A DNA stretch of 64,000 nucleotides from Tuwongella immobilis (GCF_901538355.1 NZ_LR593887.1:4068920-4132919), one strand, 5' to 3'. Shown: positions 9,501 to 18,792, numbered from the stretch's first letter. Program-made: numbers and translations. The notes: generated by a model from the letters alone, not told the origin.

Positions 9501-12500
9501 AGGAGCCATCCCAGGTCGTACGTCCGGTGCCGGTGGTGGTCCACTCGCCGGTGCTGCCGAGCGTCCATGCGAGTGAGGAGACATCGTGCGACTGATCATG
9601 CTGGGCAGTGTTCCAGGTGCCATTGAGTGGGAAGCCGTTCCAGGTGCTGGTGTATGTGCCACCACCCGCGAATTGGCTCTCCGTGTCAACGGTGTTGCTG
9701 CCGGTACCGCTGCCCGAGACGACGCTCCACGAACCGCTGGCATTCATCGCCCAAGTTTCTTGCGTGCGGGACTGCCAGCGCGTGGAATAGGCTTCCGCCA
9801 GCGAGCCAGAACCAGCATAACCGATGGTCAGCCCGGTGTGCCAAGTGCCGGCACCCGCTCGATCCCAGCCCGAATCTTCATCGACCGATTGCGTCCATGA
9901 ACCAACCGTTTGCCAAGTTCCACTGACAACGGTGTCGCGATATTGGCTTTCGATCAAACGACGGGTGGAGCCGGACTCTTGCCACAGGCCATCGAGTATG
10001 GTCGTCGCATCGCGGTAGGTGTAAGCACCCGAACCGGCGAAACTCGCGGTGCTTTCCCGGCGACTGGACGCGGATCCCGAGCCGCTGGTGAGTTGCCAAG
10101 AGGCAGTGCCGGAACGGTTCCAAGTCTCGTCCCAGTTGAGACTGCTCTCATAGGTGACGGCGTCATAAACGGTGCCGCCACCGGTGTAATGCAGCCCCGA
10201 CATCGGAGCCGAATTACTGGTAGTTGCGGATGCAGAACCGGAGCCTGACGCGGTCGCAGATCCGTAAGTGTAAGAACCTTGCCCCGCTCGATCCCAGTTG
10301 CCGCTGCCGGAATGGCTGGCGTACCACTGGGAATGATCCAACTCCCATTCACCTGCAGCATTGATGCGATAGACCGCATCTTCGGTGTAGTCTTTGTTGG
10401 ATTCTCCATCCTCATTCCAAGTCCCACGAATGGTCAGATTGCTCTCATCCATTCGACGATAGCTGCCGGATCCCTGATATGTCTCATAGGTTCCACCCTG
10501 ACCGCTGGCCGTCCCCTGATAGGACTCCAGGGTCCAGCCATCGGAACTACCACTTGCTGTCCCGGATGCAGTGCCAGACGCGGAACTGGAAGTCGAGCCG
10601 GAGTCTGGTCGATAGGTGGCTTCGAGATGATAAGTCCAGGTATCATTCCCCCACTCATCGGTACGGCGACTACCCCAGTATTCTACGGCATCGGTGGAAG
10701 CCGGCTGATAGGTGAACTGCGACCGGCCCATCCAGCCCCAGGTCGAGCTACCGGAGGAAATCTCCGTCTTGCGTTGATCGATTACATCAATCTGCCCAGA
10801 TGCGTTCAACCCCAATGTGGAGGTGATCCGCACGGTGTTGACATCAATCCCGCTCTCAGTCCACGAGCCAGTGCGATTATTGGCCGAAGCGTCCATCCAG
10901 CCATAGGTGCCATGGCCAGTGTAATCATCCTGCGTGCGTGCTTCGCTAGTGGCGGAGCCGCTGGCTTGGCTCAATGCCCAGGTGCCCGATGCATCCAACT
11001 GATAGTTGAGTGTCAGCTTTTGCTCGAAGGATTCGCGAGCGGACAGATGGGTCTGCCCGCCACCGGAATACCACTCGGAGGATGTGCTTCCAGACTGATA
11101 GGTATAGCTGGCACTCAGATGATGGGTGAACTGATTGAATTGTTCATCGTGCGCGGTGCGTTCACCGGCGCCGACGTAGCGACTTGAAGTCGAGCCGGAT
11201 GCAGGCACCCAGGTATGATGGGTCGATGCCTCAAAATCATCCTGATCCTTGGCAGATGCATCCCATGCGCCGGTGATCGTGTTGCCGGAGGCATCGCTGC
11301 CGTAGAATGTTCCCGCAGCTGTGGTCGTGCGTCGGCCTGATCCAGACGCAGTCCCGGTGCCGATGCCCGAGACTTGCTCCCACTCGGCGTCCACCCCATA
11401 GGCGACGGCCCAATGTTCGACAAATTCATCTTGCCAATCGCGGCGGTCGGTCTCGGCGTAAATCAAGGTGCCGGTGTAGGTGAGGCTCGCCGCGGTGAAT
11501 GAATTCGAGCCGCTGGAGGTGCCCGATGCCGATCCCGAGGTGGACCAATCCCACGATCGGCTACCAGTGCCGGTGTAGGTGAAGCCACCACGATTGCGGA
11601 AGAACTCCTGCGAGGTCGCTTCGGTGTCCCAAAATGCTGTCATCGAGCTATTCGAATGACTGGCATCGACTCGCAAGGTATAGTTGCGATCGATGTGAGT
11701 CGAACGATAAGCACCGCCCGAATCCGACCAGGTGCCGGTGACCGGTGTACCTGCATTTGTCCACGAATAGGTCCCATTCCCGCTGAAACTGGAGTCGGTT
11801 ATGCGATCGCTGACGCCGGTGCCCGAGCCTCGGACGGCACGCCAAGTGGTATCCGTGAGGCTGCGTTCATATTCGGATTCGTACTGATCCACCCAGCTTC
11901 GGGAGCCGGATTCGCTCCAACTGGTCGATCCGCTGAAGATCGGAGGTGTGGTGACATTCGATCCGGATGCGATAACATAAATCACATTGCTCGCCACCGC
12001 CGACATCTTGCCGCTGCCATTCCAGCCCCAAGCGGAGTTCGATTGTTCCCACAACAACTTCTCGGCATGCGGCGTTGTCCAATCGCCACTCGCATTCAGC
12101 GCGAACTGATAACCGGTCTCATAGCGGGATCGTTGCTCGCCGTTTTCCCACCAGGTGCCACTGGATTCCACACGAACCGAACTGCCCGAGGTGCCTCCAC
12201 TACCCGAGAGCGTGACCAACGCGCTGGGGGTGGTGTAGGTACCATTTCCGTTGAACGAACTTGAATCAAAGCCGGACCCGCTGCCCGTACCGACACCGGT
12301 GGCGACCACCCAAGTACTGCCCGACCAATTCCAAGTCGCATCGGTCGTTTCTTGCCAATTCCGTTGACCCGATTCTGAGATTCGCCGTTCGCCCGAATAC
12401 TGCGTCGCCGCGCTGAGATCAGGCTCGTACTCGAATCGCCCAGAACCCGTCCATTGCCAAGTTGATTGACTTTGGCCGTGTTCATTCCAGACGCCACTGG

Positions 12501-15500
12501 CGGTGGACCAAGTTCCTGCAGGCGTCAGCACATATTGATATTGGCTATCGCGATCGGTGCGTTGGCTGCCCGATTCGTTCCAGGTGCCGTGCATCATCGC
12601 ATTCGATGCACTGGTCGAACCATACTCCCCAGAGCCGATGTAACGGGTCGCGTCAAAACTGCTCCCAGAACCCCAGCCTGTGCCGAGGAGCACCAACCAG
12701 GTCGTGCCATCGGCAGCAAGCGACCAATGCTCCTGTTTCTCCTCAGCCCAATTCTGATCGCCGGATTCCCAGGTCGTGCGGCTGCCAGTGTATTGAGTGA
12801 CATCACTGGCATCGGGTGTAAAATCGAACGTGCCTTGTCCCGACCAACTCCACGCGGATTGAGCGGACGCGGTCTGATCCCAGAAACCTTGGGAGGTGCT
12901 CCAATTGCCGCTGGCATCCATGGTATAGCGATACCGTTCATCGTCCGTGCGATTGGATGAGCCTGCCTCGGTCCACGTCCCCGAAAAGGAGCCGGTCCCG
13001 TTGGAACCATCGGTTTCGTAGGTGCCTGCGCCGTTGTACAGAATGGCATCCGACCCTGACCCCGACCCGGTACCTTCGCCCGATATTGCGACCCAACCAG
13101 CCGTCCCGGATTTGGCCCATTCTTGACTGCGCTGCTCCGCCCAATGACGCCTGCCCGATTCCGTGATCGAGCGCGTTCCCGCATAACGCGTGCTGGCACT
13201 CATATCGGGTAGATAAAGCTGCGTGCCAGCCCCGGACCACGCATCATCTTGAGCAGAAAAATCGACTTGCTGATAGGTATGATTCTCGGTCCACGAGCCA
13301 TTGGTGAGCAAGGTTGCGTGGGTTTCCGCCCAGGTGCGTGCATCGGTGGAGGCATGTTGCAGCCACGTCCCGACAAGCGTCGTATTCCCACTCTGATAGC
13401 TGTACGCGCCGCTGCCGGTCGAGAAGGTTTGATCCCAGGTCGATGCAGACTGATGCGCTTGCCCCGATGAGGGCGCCCAACTGCCATTGGTCCCGAGTCC
13501 CCAATGCTGCTGCTGGGTGTATCGAGTCGCCGCCCCCCCTTGCTCGAAGGTTTGGACAGATCCCGTGTATCGTGTGGTTGCGCTGGCGTCCGCTTCGAGG
13601 ATTACGGTCCCCAGGCCGGAATAAAGCTGACCGGTGAATCCCGAAGCGAGTTGGTCGTATCGACCAGCGACAGCAGTCCAGCCACTTCCGGACCAAATCT
13701 CGGACAAGTGTGTCGTTTCCGATTGGGTATCGCGCGCCGATTCGCTCCATGCTCCCGTCATCGTGAAGTTCGAACTGGCGTAGGTGTAGCCACCATCGCC
13801 TGCGTATTGCGTCCATCCCGATGCCGTGTTCACGCTCTCGATCTGACCATCGGTGACCGTCCAATTGCCCGAGGCATCCAGTGCCTTGGAGATCGACTGG
13901 TCCGTTTCCCAGAGCTGATCTTGGAACTCCGCAAAACTGCCACCCCCGTACGTTTGCAGGCCCGGCACGGAACTCGGCGGCATGGTGTAATCGCCGCTGC
14001 CCGAGTTTCGCCAGAATCCCGACGCGGAATCGGCCTGGTTCCAAGTCCCCGACTCACGCCAACGTCCATCGGTCCCAAGCTGATAATTCCGATCCCAATC
14101 CGTCTGGCCAACTTGATTCGCACGCTGCTCCCACATGCCATTGAGTAAGACAGTCCCGATCGACCTGATGTAGCTGCCCCACGCCGTCAATGCTCCCGAT
14201 GCAACGCCTTGCCCAACACCTGAACCCCCACCAGTCTGGGCTTGCCAGGTCGTTGCCCCCATCGACCGCGACCACTGCTCGTGAGTCGTTTCGTTCCACG
14301 AAGAGCCACTGGATTCCAAAATCGTGCCGCCACCCGAATAGATTGGGTTGGCACCCGATGATGCTTCTGGAAGCGTAAACGTGCCCCAGCCTTCCGCCGA
14401 GTTGGCCCAACCACCGGCTTGGTTGCCATTCATGACGGCTGATGATTGCCAGGCTCCCGCATTCGGACGTTCCCAAGTCTCAGTCGTGTGCGAACTGTGA
14501 TCCTGATGACCGGATTCTGACCACGTCCCATCCACGGAGCCCTCACCATTCGAGCCGGCAATCCTCCGACCATATTCACCCGTAGCCGCGTAATTCCAAT
14601 GACTGGCGACAACCGAAGATCCGGTTCCACTGGCTGTCGCGAAGCCCCAACTTCCAGACGCATCCAGATCCCAGGATTGCGTTCGATCGCGGTCGATGAT
14701 CGTGCCGCCCGATTGACGTGCCGTTCCAGTTCCGAATCGCCATTCGGTCGCGTTGACCGTCGACGACGAGCCGACCGAATAGCTGGCAAATCCATCATAA
14801 CGCTCATGCTGCCATTCTCGATCCCGCTCGTTCGATGAGCCGCCATACGTCAGTTGCGAAGCACTTGCATCCCAATTCAAGGTCATTGAATAATCGCGGA
14901 ATGAATCTTGTCCCCGACTGGCGGAGAAGACCCCATTGATTGTCCCGCTGAATGACCCCGACATCGCACGCTGATACGATGCTTGGGCACTCGCCGCAGC
15001 CGTCGCCTCGCTCCAGCCGATATCAGTCGACTGGACATCGCCGCTGCTGGCATCGCGCGACACGCTGAGCGTGCGCGTTTCTTGCTGATCGAGACGGCCC
15101 GCCCAGCCCAACGCCAGATTTTGGCCCTGGAACGAACGAATCTCATTTTGTGATGCCGTCTGATGCGTGTCACGAGTCAATTCGAGATCAAAATCAAGAC
15201 CCGCTGCCGATCCGGTGGCTTGGAAGTGATAGCCGGAATTGCCCCAGTCTCGTCGTGGTCCCGAGTCCCCCGCTCCCCCGATCGTGGTGGTATCAAAGAT
15301 GTAGAGGTAACTTTCGGTATAGGTCCACGAGCCATCCGATTCGACATCCACAGCGGCATCGAACTGGTACGAATAAACCGTTGACGTGAATGACGATTCC
15401 CCAGTCGCATCGGTGATGATCGATTCGGTGGTGTCGCCCCCATCCAAAGCAATGGTTGCATCGCTCGAAACGGTCATTGAGAAGGATCGAAGCGAATCGA

Positions 15501-16164
15501 GCGATATTCCGCTTTGGAGTGTGATCGATGCACCCGCGACAAAATCGTCATCGGTGAGACCGCGAACCGCTTCGGTCATCCCCAACGTGGTGTTTCCGGT
15601 CGTGGTGGATGGATGCGGTGGGACACCCGGATCCGCAGGTGTTGAGGTGCTCAATTGACTGAAGCCAGCCGCCTGCGATCCGACCGGAGGCGGCGAATTG
15701 GTGGCACCTGAACCCCCGCCGCCACCGCTTGGCGGAAGCGGGGCATTGGGCGGAATCCCCGGTGCAACTGGAACCGGTTCGCTCTGAGTGAACACCCGAA
15801 AGAGATCTTCACCGATGGGCGACCAAACATCTGCCGACGAAGGGCCAGTGCCGGTTGTGCTGCCATTCGACGATCCGCTCATCCCACTGCTGACATCGCT
15901 GTATGGATTCTGAGCGAATCCGACGTTGATCCGCCAGCTATCCCAAAGCGGCTGAAATGATTGTCCCGAAGTCGTCCCTTGGGGAGTGTCCGCGAGCGCA
16001 GCCGGGATGGATGGCCCAGCCATCAGATAGCCCATCTCGATCAGAAACGAACCAGGTGCCTCTCGAGATTCGACGGTGTCCAACTGCGGACGAAACCGAA
16101 CGATCGTCGATCTGGTTCGACTGGGAAACCACTTACGGATCAAGCACCACAGCCAGAACTTCAT
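6520..16164 (-). CDS. Giant secreted repeat protein with C-terminal YwqJ-like deaminase toxin domain
   Basis: I place the start at the ATG at 16164, with AGGAG eight bases upstream; the in-frame GTG at 16191 lacks a good site. This gives 3214 residues. Residues 23-39 (RFRPQLDTVESREAPGS) match the planctomycete surface-protein N-terminal motif. A Pro/Gly/Ser region follows, then residues about 220-2680 of degenerate W/G/S/T-rich repeats built around GTWxESG, GxGTY and YTGSG elements. These recur in larger modules and probably form a beta-rich stalk. Residues about 2686-2802 are the linker shared with the displaced cassette. A helical pre-toxin region with hydrophobic segments (for example GTAIVGMLHNRYVYGG) leads to the tip. 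The last 140 residues carry HAE (His about 3159, Glu about 3161) and PCPHC (Cys about 3200 and 3203), the zinc and catalytic residues of the deaminase fold. Unlike the displaced tips it has no Hint domain. The secretion route is not encoded nearby. Confidence 0.85.
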   Translation of the reverse strand: MKFWLWCLIRKWFPSRTRSTIVRFRPQLDTVESREAPGSFLIEMGYLMAGPSIPAALADTPQGTTSGQSFQPLWDSWRINVGFAQNPYSDVSSGMSGSSNGSTTGTGPSSADVWSPIGEDLFRVFTQSEPVPVAPGIPPNAPLPPSGGGGGSGATNSPPPVGSQAAGFSQLSTSTPADPGVPPHPSTTTGNTTLGMTEAVRGLTDDDFVAGASITLQSGISLDSLRSFSMTVSSDATIALDGGDTTESIITDATGESSFTSTVYSYQFDAAVDVESDGSWTYTESYLYIFDTTTIGGAGDSGPRRDWGNSGYHFQATGSAAGLDFDLELTRDTHQTASQNEIRSFQGQNLALGWAGRLDQQETRTLSVSRDASSGDVQSTDIGWSEATAAASAQASYQRAMSGSFSGTINGVFSASRGQDSFRDYSMTLNWDASASQLTYGGSSNERDREWQHERYDGFASYSVGSSSTVNATEWRFGTGTARQSGGTIIDRDRTQSWDLDASGSWGFATASGTGSSVVASHWNYAATGEYGRRIAGSNGEGSVDGTWSESGHQDHSSHTTETWERPNAGAWQSSAVMNGNQAGGWANSAEGWGTFTLPEASSGANPIYSGGGTILESSGSSWNETTHEQWSRSMGATTWQAQTGGGSGVGQGVASGALTAWGSYIRSIGTVLLNGMWEQRANQVGQTDWDRNYQLGTDGRWRESGTWNQADSASGFWRNSGSGDYTMPPSSVPGLQTYGGGSFAEFQDQLWETDQSISKALDASGNWTVTDGQIESVNTASGWTQYAGDGGYTYASSNFTMTGAWSESARDTQSETTHLSEIWSGSGWTAVAGRYDQLASGFTGQLYSGLGTVILEADASATTRYTGSVQTFEQGGAATRYTQQQHWGLGTNGSWAPSSGQAHQSASTWDQTFSTGSGAYSYQSGNTTLVGTWLQHASTDARTWAETHATLLTNGSWTENHTYQQVDFSAQDDAWSGAGTQLYLPDMSASTRYAGTRSITESGRRHWAEQRSQEWAKSGTAGWVAISGEGTGSGSGSDAILYNGAGTYETDGSNGTGSFSGTWTEAGSSNRTDDERYRYTMDASGNWSTSQGFWDQTASAQSAWSWSGQGTFDFTPDASDVTQYTGSRTTWESGDQNWAEEKQEHWSLAADGTTWLVLLGTGWGSGSSFDATRYIGSGEYGSTSASNAMMHGTWNESGSQRTDRDSQYQYVLTPAGTWSTASGVWNEHGQSQSTWQWTGSGRFEYEPDLSAATQYSGERRISESGQRNWQETTDATWNWSGSTWVVATGVGTGSGSGFDSSSFNGNGTYTTPSALVTLSGSGGTSGSSVRVESSGTWWENGEQRSRYETGYQFALNASGDWTTPHAEKLLWEQSNSAWGWNGSGKMSAVASNVIYVIASGSNVTTPPIFSGSTSWSESGSRSWVDQYESEYERSLTDTTWRAVRGSGTGVSDRITDSSFSGNGTYSWTNAGTPVTGTWSDSGGAYRSTHIDRNYTLRVDASHSNSSMTAFWDTEATSQEFFRNRGGFTYTGTGSRSWDWSTSGSASGTSSGSNSFTAASLTYTGTLIYAETDRRDWQDEFVEHWAVAYGVDAEWEQVSGIGTGTASGSGRRTTTAAGTFYGSDASGNTITGAWDASAKDQDDFEASTHHTWVPASGSTSSRYVGAGERTAHDEQFNQFTHHLSASYTYQSGSTSSEWYSGGGQTHLSARESFEQKLTLNYQLDASGTWALSQASGSATSEARTQDDYTGHGTYGWMDASANNRTGSWTESGIDVNTVRITSTLGLNASGQIDVIDQRKTEISSGSSTWGWMGRSQFTYQPASTDAVEYWGSRRTDEWGNDTWTYHLEATYRPDSGSTSSSASGTASGTASGSSDGWTLESYQGTASGQGGTYETYQGSGSYRRMDESNLTIRGTWNEDGESNKDYTEDAVYRINAAGEWELDHSQWYASHSGSGNWDRAGQGSYTYGSATASGSGSASATTSNSAPMSGLHYTGGGTVYDAVTYESSLNWDETWNRSGTASWQLTSGSGSASSRRESTASFAGSGAYTYRDATTILDGLWQESGSTRRLIESQYRDTVVSGTWQTVGSWTQSVDEDSGWDRAGAGTWHTGLTIGYAGSGSLAEAYSTRWQSRTQETWAMNASGSWSVVSGSGTGSNTVDTESQFAGGGTYTSTWNGFPLNGTWNTAQHDQSHDVSSLAWTLGSTGEWTTTGTGRTTWDGSSSASQAGSAAGSLSGSDGWGGLQWSGNATYSDNMSMSGSYSAVLDWTYSNSTWTPTSGTGHHTQIGQWSVGYVGNGTYQRPLDAGTLNGTWSQLGSGSGSWSEDTTLRHLGGTASWETSTHVDETATGSEQFQYAGTGAYHTTSASSWTGYDGSIYNNSSAFHSEAQESGQQGWSYTLTATTDIGWDGVVQGQVTINASGSASQRWDTTASGSSSSDHHNHTSNASSYSRSTSQWMRQIHLGSDTTWSEQYTITQSGSAVSIIGQSSLTRNAWGDASGSSQASGVSGQWVRMQTASMSGTSAPDGTMSGTSAPDGTMSGSMSGSMSGTASGSSSSTSFTSGTTSGDAWYGTESTWNMTSNSQDHYRRETSWIATHGTGSSGWGSASMTNTSTHVWGSWQGSSNHTTTTTNYGGTSTSSYGWPGSGSYDQWQWNEGFGTEIWIGGYGGYGGYGGYGWPGTTGLSPRIGSIPTGPMGAAGWGYVESSASASGSASGFPASGSSGSGSMSGTTSGSGASTQNIGYGGSGSSSSGTGSGSGSTVTPDNGGAGSGSGSSSGSGSGSVSGGIEYFPIGLPLLIGQTPNPQEMPNPVKKFEEDSHDLDFLRDLDLPWVGKKYQEQFQRMSPGDRAGIRDWFLKNGEKNKAEILRQLELRENPGSRHELPEETKQWNAISSLADYLYKHSETERASARAAFEKLQKQQEEARRREINELAENITPYMSDFEREWDRIRRGMQFILFESAAGTAIVGMLHNRYVYGGLQIAGGVLVSVTGTGPLVSGAILFWRIDQILTGGELLFWNPDAKSMGATVIREIGGESKAIRLAELLYDFGPDGLLLVKKLAQLRKINAPASASNSHPLLSTQQLNSLAVEEYAGRVLLGVSKKEIGPVVSIAQDTVTGRVSKVYFNNVDGKYPANLSDVIASRLKTVPEYVKTKGPGSHAEVYAVDELLKARPGAKLSDIQVLTLETADAKRLLTVKPPCPHCDHLLEGVQYLK
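7760..8107. repeat. Linker direct repeat, copy in the giant toxin gene
   Basis: It aligns with 5449-5802 in the displaced cassette in the same orientation and frame. It marks the junction between the conserved stalk and the exchangeable tip. Confidence 0.85.
8551..8610. repeat. 30-bp tandem duplication within the giant gene
   Basis: Two adjacent 30-bp units (8551-8580 and 8581-8610) differ by a single base and encode the decapeptide MSGTSAPDGT twice. Further MSGS/MSGT units follow in the protein, suggesting recent slippage at the end of the stalk. Confidence 0.85.
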
Positions 16165-16712
16165 GTTCGCGGCTCCTGGAAGGGGAGTCACCGATTCTGA
16201 TCGATTGGTGAGATATTATCAGACTTGATCAATCCTACCAGGGGCGTAGCAAAAAAAAGTGTGGATAAGATGGATTAGTCAGGCTGCAACAATTGGGCCG
16301 ACAATAAAGCTTTGGCCGGACGATTTGATGTAAGTGATTGTAAATCGTTATGATTAAGAGAGATAGCTCATTTGCGATCTCAAGGATACGTCACCCAATT
16401 AGAAGCTCGGTCGAAAAGATGAAGGATTTCTCCACGAAAAAAGTTCCCAATGAGTTGTGGATTTGGCAAGTATGAAATCATAGACTTACTGCTGATATAA
16501 TTTAACAAAATAATTGTTATATAAATCTAGCATTTTGAGAGTCTTGAAATCTACCCTGCCGCGAGTCGAGAAGCGAGAAATTACAATCATAACCAAACTT
16601 ACTTGATGGAGACAAATCGTCGAAAACTCGATCACACCTCAACAATAATTGCATATTCATACAACATAAATTTATTATATATTTTGCATCTGCATGACGG
16701 CTGTGAATATCA
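16165..16712. other. AT-rich non-coding gap between toxin locus and integrative element
   Basis: About 550 bp, markedly AT-richer than its surroundings, especially 16490-16700. It must contain the promoter of the giant gene, but I could not pick reliable -35 and -10 boxes. It carries AATTGGGCCGA at 16291-16301, an 11-mer repeated upstream of the primase gene at 22305-22315. No copy of the tRNA-Gly 3' end is present. A 74-codon frame overlapping 16517-16741 has no ribosome binding site or family. Confidence 0.6.
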
Positions 16713-17021
16713 TCAGAAATTGCGTTTGTTGAGATTATCACTAATCTGTCTAGATAAGCCTCGCTGAATCATCGCATCGATTCGCTCCCAAATGCGATCC
16801 AGTTCGTCTTTGGTGCCGTTCGTCAAAATCTGATGCAAAATCGCCTCGTCTTGCTCGATCAAGGCTCGCGCGAATTCCGGTTCGGGGCATTGATCGGGAT
16901 GATCTTTCCAATGACTAAAGAAGCGTGCCCAATCGCTGTCCAGATGATCCTCAAGCGAGAGCGGTGCATCGGCACGCCCGAGACACGCCGCCAATCGGTC
17001 GAGCCGTCGCTGGAGCTTCAT
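16713..17021 (-). CDS. Small hypothetical protein of the integrative element
   Basis: This 102-residue charged protein has no membrane segment, and its helical C-terminus (DRIWERIDAMIQRGL) is the only recognisable structure. Its ATG overlaps the TGA of the preceding HTH gene in an ATGA arrangement, so the two are probably translationally coupled. I do not recognise the family. Position suggests it is the last gene of the element's minus-strand operon. Confidence 0.65.
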   Translation of the reverse strand: MKLQRRLDRLAACLGRADAPLSLEDHLDSDWARFFSHWKDHPDQCPEPEFARALIEQDEAILHQILTNGTKDELDRIWERIDAMIQRGLSRQISDNLNKRNF

Positions 17022-17428
17022 TTGAGAACCGCCTCCGTTGATGGCGGCGGGTTGGTTCCCTGCATGGTCGCCATCTGTTCTTCCATCGATCGCACACGTT
17101 CGCCAAGATCTGCAAGTTCACGCAACTTGACGCCCATCTCCAGAATCGTTCGCGCTGCCCCCAACCGAGAAGCGGGAGCGATCGGTTCCTTCAGCAAGTC
17201 CACGAGTGTCTTGACCGCTTCGCTCGCCGCAGCCGTCAGCATGCCAGTGGTGCGCTCGACAATCTCCTGACGAATCGCATGCAAGCGAGATCGGAACGCA
17301 AGGTCTTGCATGCGTCGCTCCACCGTCGATTTACTCACCCCCGCGGTGCGAGCAGCCGCTTCTTGGGTGGCACCGCAGGCGAGGGCCATCAAGATCGCAT
17401 CGTCGGCATCGCGTTTTCCCTGAGACAT
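17018..17428 (-). CDS. Helix-turn-helix DNA-binding protein of the element
   Basis: The start is the ATG at 17428, preceded by a strong AAGGAGG five bases upstream, giving 136 residues; a longer frame to 17575 has no such site. Residues about 20-42 (GATQEAAARTAGVSKSTVERRM) form a helix-turn-helix of the kind seen in resolvase and terminase-small-subunit N-termini. The rest is predicted to be helical, ending in a coiled-coil-like RVRSMEEQMATM. It could be a regulator of the element or a replication accessory protein; the sequence alone does not decide. The following small gene overlaps by four bases. Confidence 0.7.
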   Translation of the reverse strand: MSQGKRDADDAILMALACGATQEAAARTAGVSKSTVERRMQDLAFRSRLHAIRQEIVERTTGMLTAAASEAVKTLVDLLKEPIAPASRLGAARTILEMGVKLRELADLGERVRSMEEQMATMQGTNPPPSTEAVLK

Positions 17429-17496
17429 CGATTCCTCCTTGATTTGATGGATCCTGATGGGTGGTGAATGTTGGTGCAGTAACCGCAAGTGTCGGT

Positions 17497-18792
17497 TCAG
17501 CCCATGATGGAAGGCGACATTCGCGTCGCTTTCTTGCCGGTGAACTGTTCCCATCGCTGAATGATCACGTCGCAATACAGCGAGTCGATTTCCATTAAGA
17601 ACGCTCGACGCCCCGTCTTCTCGGCAGCGATCAATGTCGAGCCGGAACCGCCAAACAGGTCGAGAACATGCTCGCCTGCTTGGGTGGAGTATTCGATCGC
17701 TCGCTCGGCGAGTTCGACCGGCTTCTCGGTCAGATGCACCATGGATTGCGGACTGACCTTCTTGACGCTCCAGACATCGGTCGCGTTGTTGGGCCCGAAG
17801 AAGCGATGAGCTGCCCCTTCACGCCAGCCATAGAAGCACCACTCGTGATTGCCCATAAAATCCTTACGTCCCATCACAGGCCATTCTTTCACCCAGATCA
17901 GTGCCTGCGAGAATTTCAGTCCCGTCGATTTCAGCGCTGCTGGATAGTTTGCGCAGTTGGAATAGCCTCCCCAAAGATAGAACGCTCGACCTGGCAAAAG
18001 CACTCTGGCGATGTTACCGAACCAAGCTTCCAGGCGTTTCGCGAAATCCTCGTCCGAAAGACTGTCATTCTCCAGCATCCTGTCTTTGGGGCGAAGCTGC
18101 TCGCCCAGATTTGATGGGCTGGTGGAGCCGAAATCTTCAAACGAAGACAGCCCCGCAGCGATGGCGCGGTTCGATCGAGATTCAATCGCCACGTTGTACG
18201 GTGGGTCGGTATGCACGAGATGGATCGAGACTCCATCCAGCAGGTCATCGAGATCTTCGACGCTGGCAGAATCCCCACAGCGAAGCCGATGTTTGCCCAG
18301 GATCCAGATATCGCCCGGCTGGGTGATCGCTTCATCGGGTGGGGCGGGCACCTGATCGGGATCGGTCAATCCATCCATCGGTTCGGGCGCGAGCAGCCGC
18401 TGCAGCATCTCGTCGGCGAACCCCATTTCGCTGATATCGAAATTCATCGCTTGAAGTGCGGCCAGTTCGAGCGCAAGCAGACTCTCATCCCACTGAGCAA
18501 GCTGAGCCGACTGGTTGTCCGCGATGCGATAGGCGCGGACCTGGGCGGGAGTCAATTCCGTCGCAACGTGAACGGGCACGCGCTCCAGGCCGAGTTTTTG
18601 AGCCGCCTTGTATCGGGTGTGGCCACAGATGATCACGCCCTCGGCATCGACGACGATCGGCTGACGAAAACCGTAGTCCCGGATCGAAGCGGCGACGGTC
18701 TCGACGGCATTGTCGTTGAGACGCGGGTTATCGGGATAGGGACGAATTGAGGGGAGTGAACGGAGTTCGATTTGCATTTCAGGTAGCTCCAA
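17497..18792 (-). CDS. ParB-domain/DNA N6- or N4-methyltransferase fusion
   Basis: The 431-residue protein starts with a ParB/Srx-like domain (residues about 10-95; IRPYPDNPRLND, GHTRYKAAQKLG, YRIADNQ). Then comes a methyltransferase with the catalytic DPPY at about residue 196 and the S-adenosylmethionine motif DLFGGSGST at about residue 376. The DPPY-before-FGGSG order is that of beta-class amino-methyltransferases. Such ParB-fused enzymes are common in phages and integrative elements, usually without a restriction partner, and none is seen here. It probably methylates adenine or cytosine in element or host DNA, giving protection or regulation. Its start overlaps the end of the preceding small gene by 14 bp. 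Confidence 0.88.
   Translation of the reverse strand: MELPEMQIELRSLPSIRPYPDNPRLNDNAVETVAASIRDYGFRQPIVVDAEGVIICGHTRYKAAQKLGLERVPVHVATELTPAQVRAYRIADNQSAQLAQWDESLLALELAALQAMNFDISEMGFADEMLQRLLAPEPMDGLTDPDQVPAPPDEAITQPGDIWILGKHRLRCGDSASVEDLDDLLDGVSIHLVHTDPPYNVAIESRSNRAIAAGLSSFEDFGSTSPSNLGEQLRPKDRMLENDSLSDEDFAKRLEAWFGNIARVLLPGRAFYLWGGYSNCANYPAALKSTGLKFSQALIWVKEWPVMGRKDFMGNHEWCFYGWREGAAHRFFGPNNATDVWSVKKVSPQSMVHLTEKPVELAERAIEYSTQAGEHVLDLFGGSGSTLIAAEKTGRRAFLMEIDSLYCDVIIQRWEQFTGKKATRMSPSIMG

Noticed and set aside
7917-10248. Several long plus-strand open frames opposite the giant toxin gene
   Set aside because: They are antisense to a highly repetitive GC-rich gene, which produces open frames by composition; none has a recognisable product.
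16165-16191. In-frame GTG start of the giant protein at 16191
   Set aside because: No ribosome binding site precedes it, whereas the ATG at 16164 has AGGAG at good spacing and leaves a normal basic N-terminus.
16517-16741. 74-codon minus-strand frame in the AT-rich gap
   Set aside because: It overlaps the end of the next gene, lacks a ribosome binding site and has no family; AT-rich non-coding DNA explains it.
17497-18792. A complete restriction-modification system
   Set aside because: Only a methyltransferase is present; no endonuclease gene is seen in the element.
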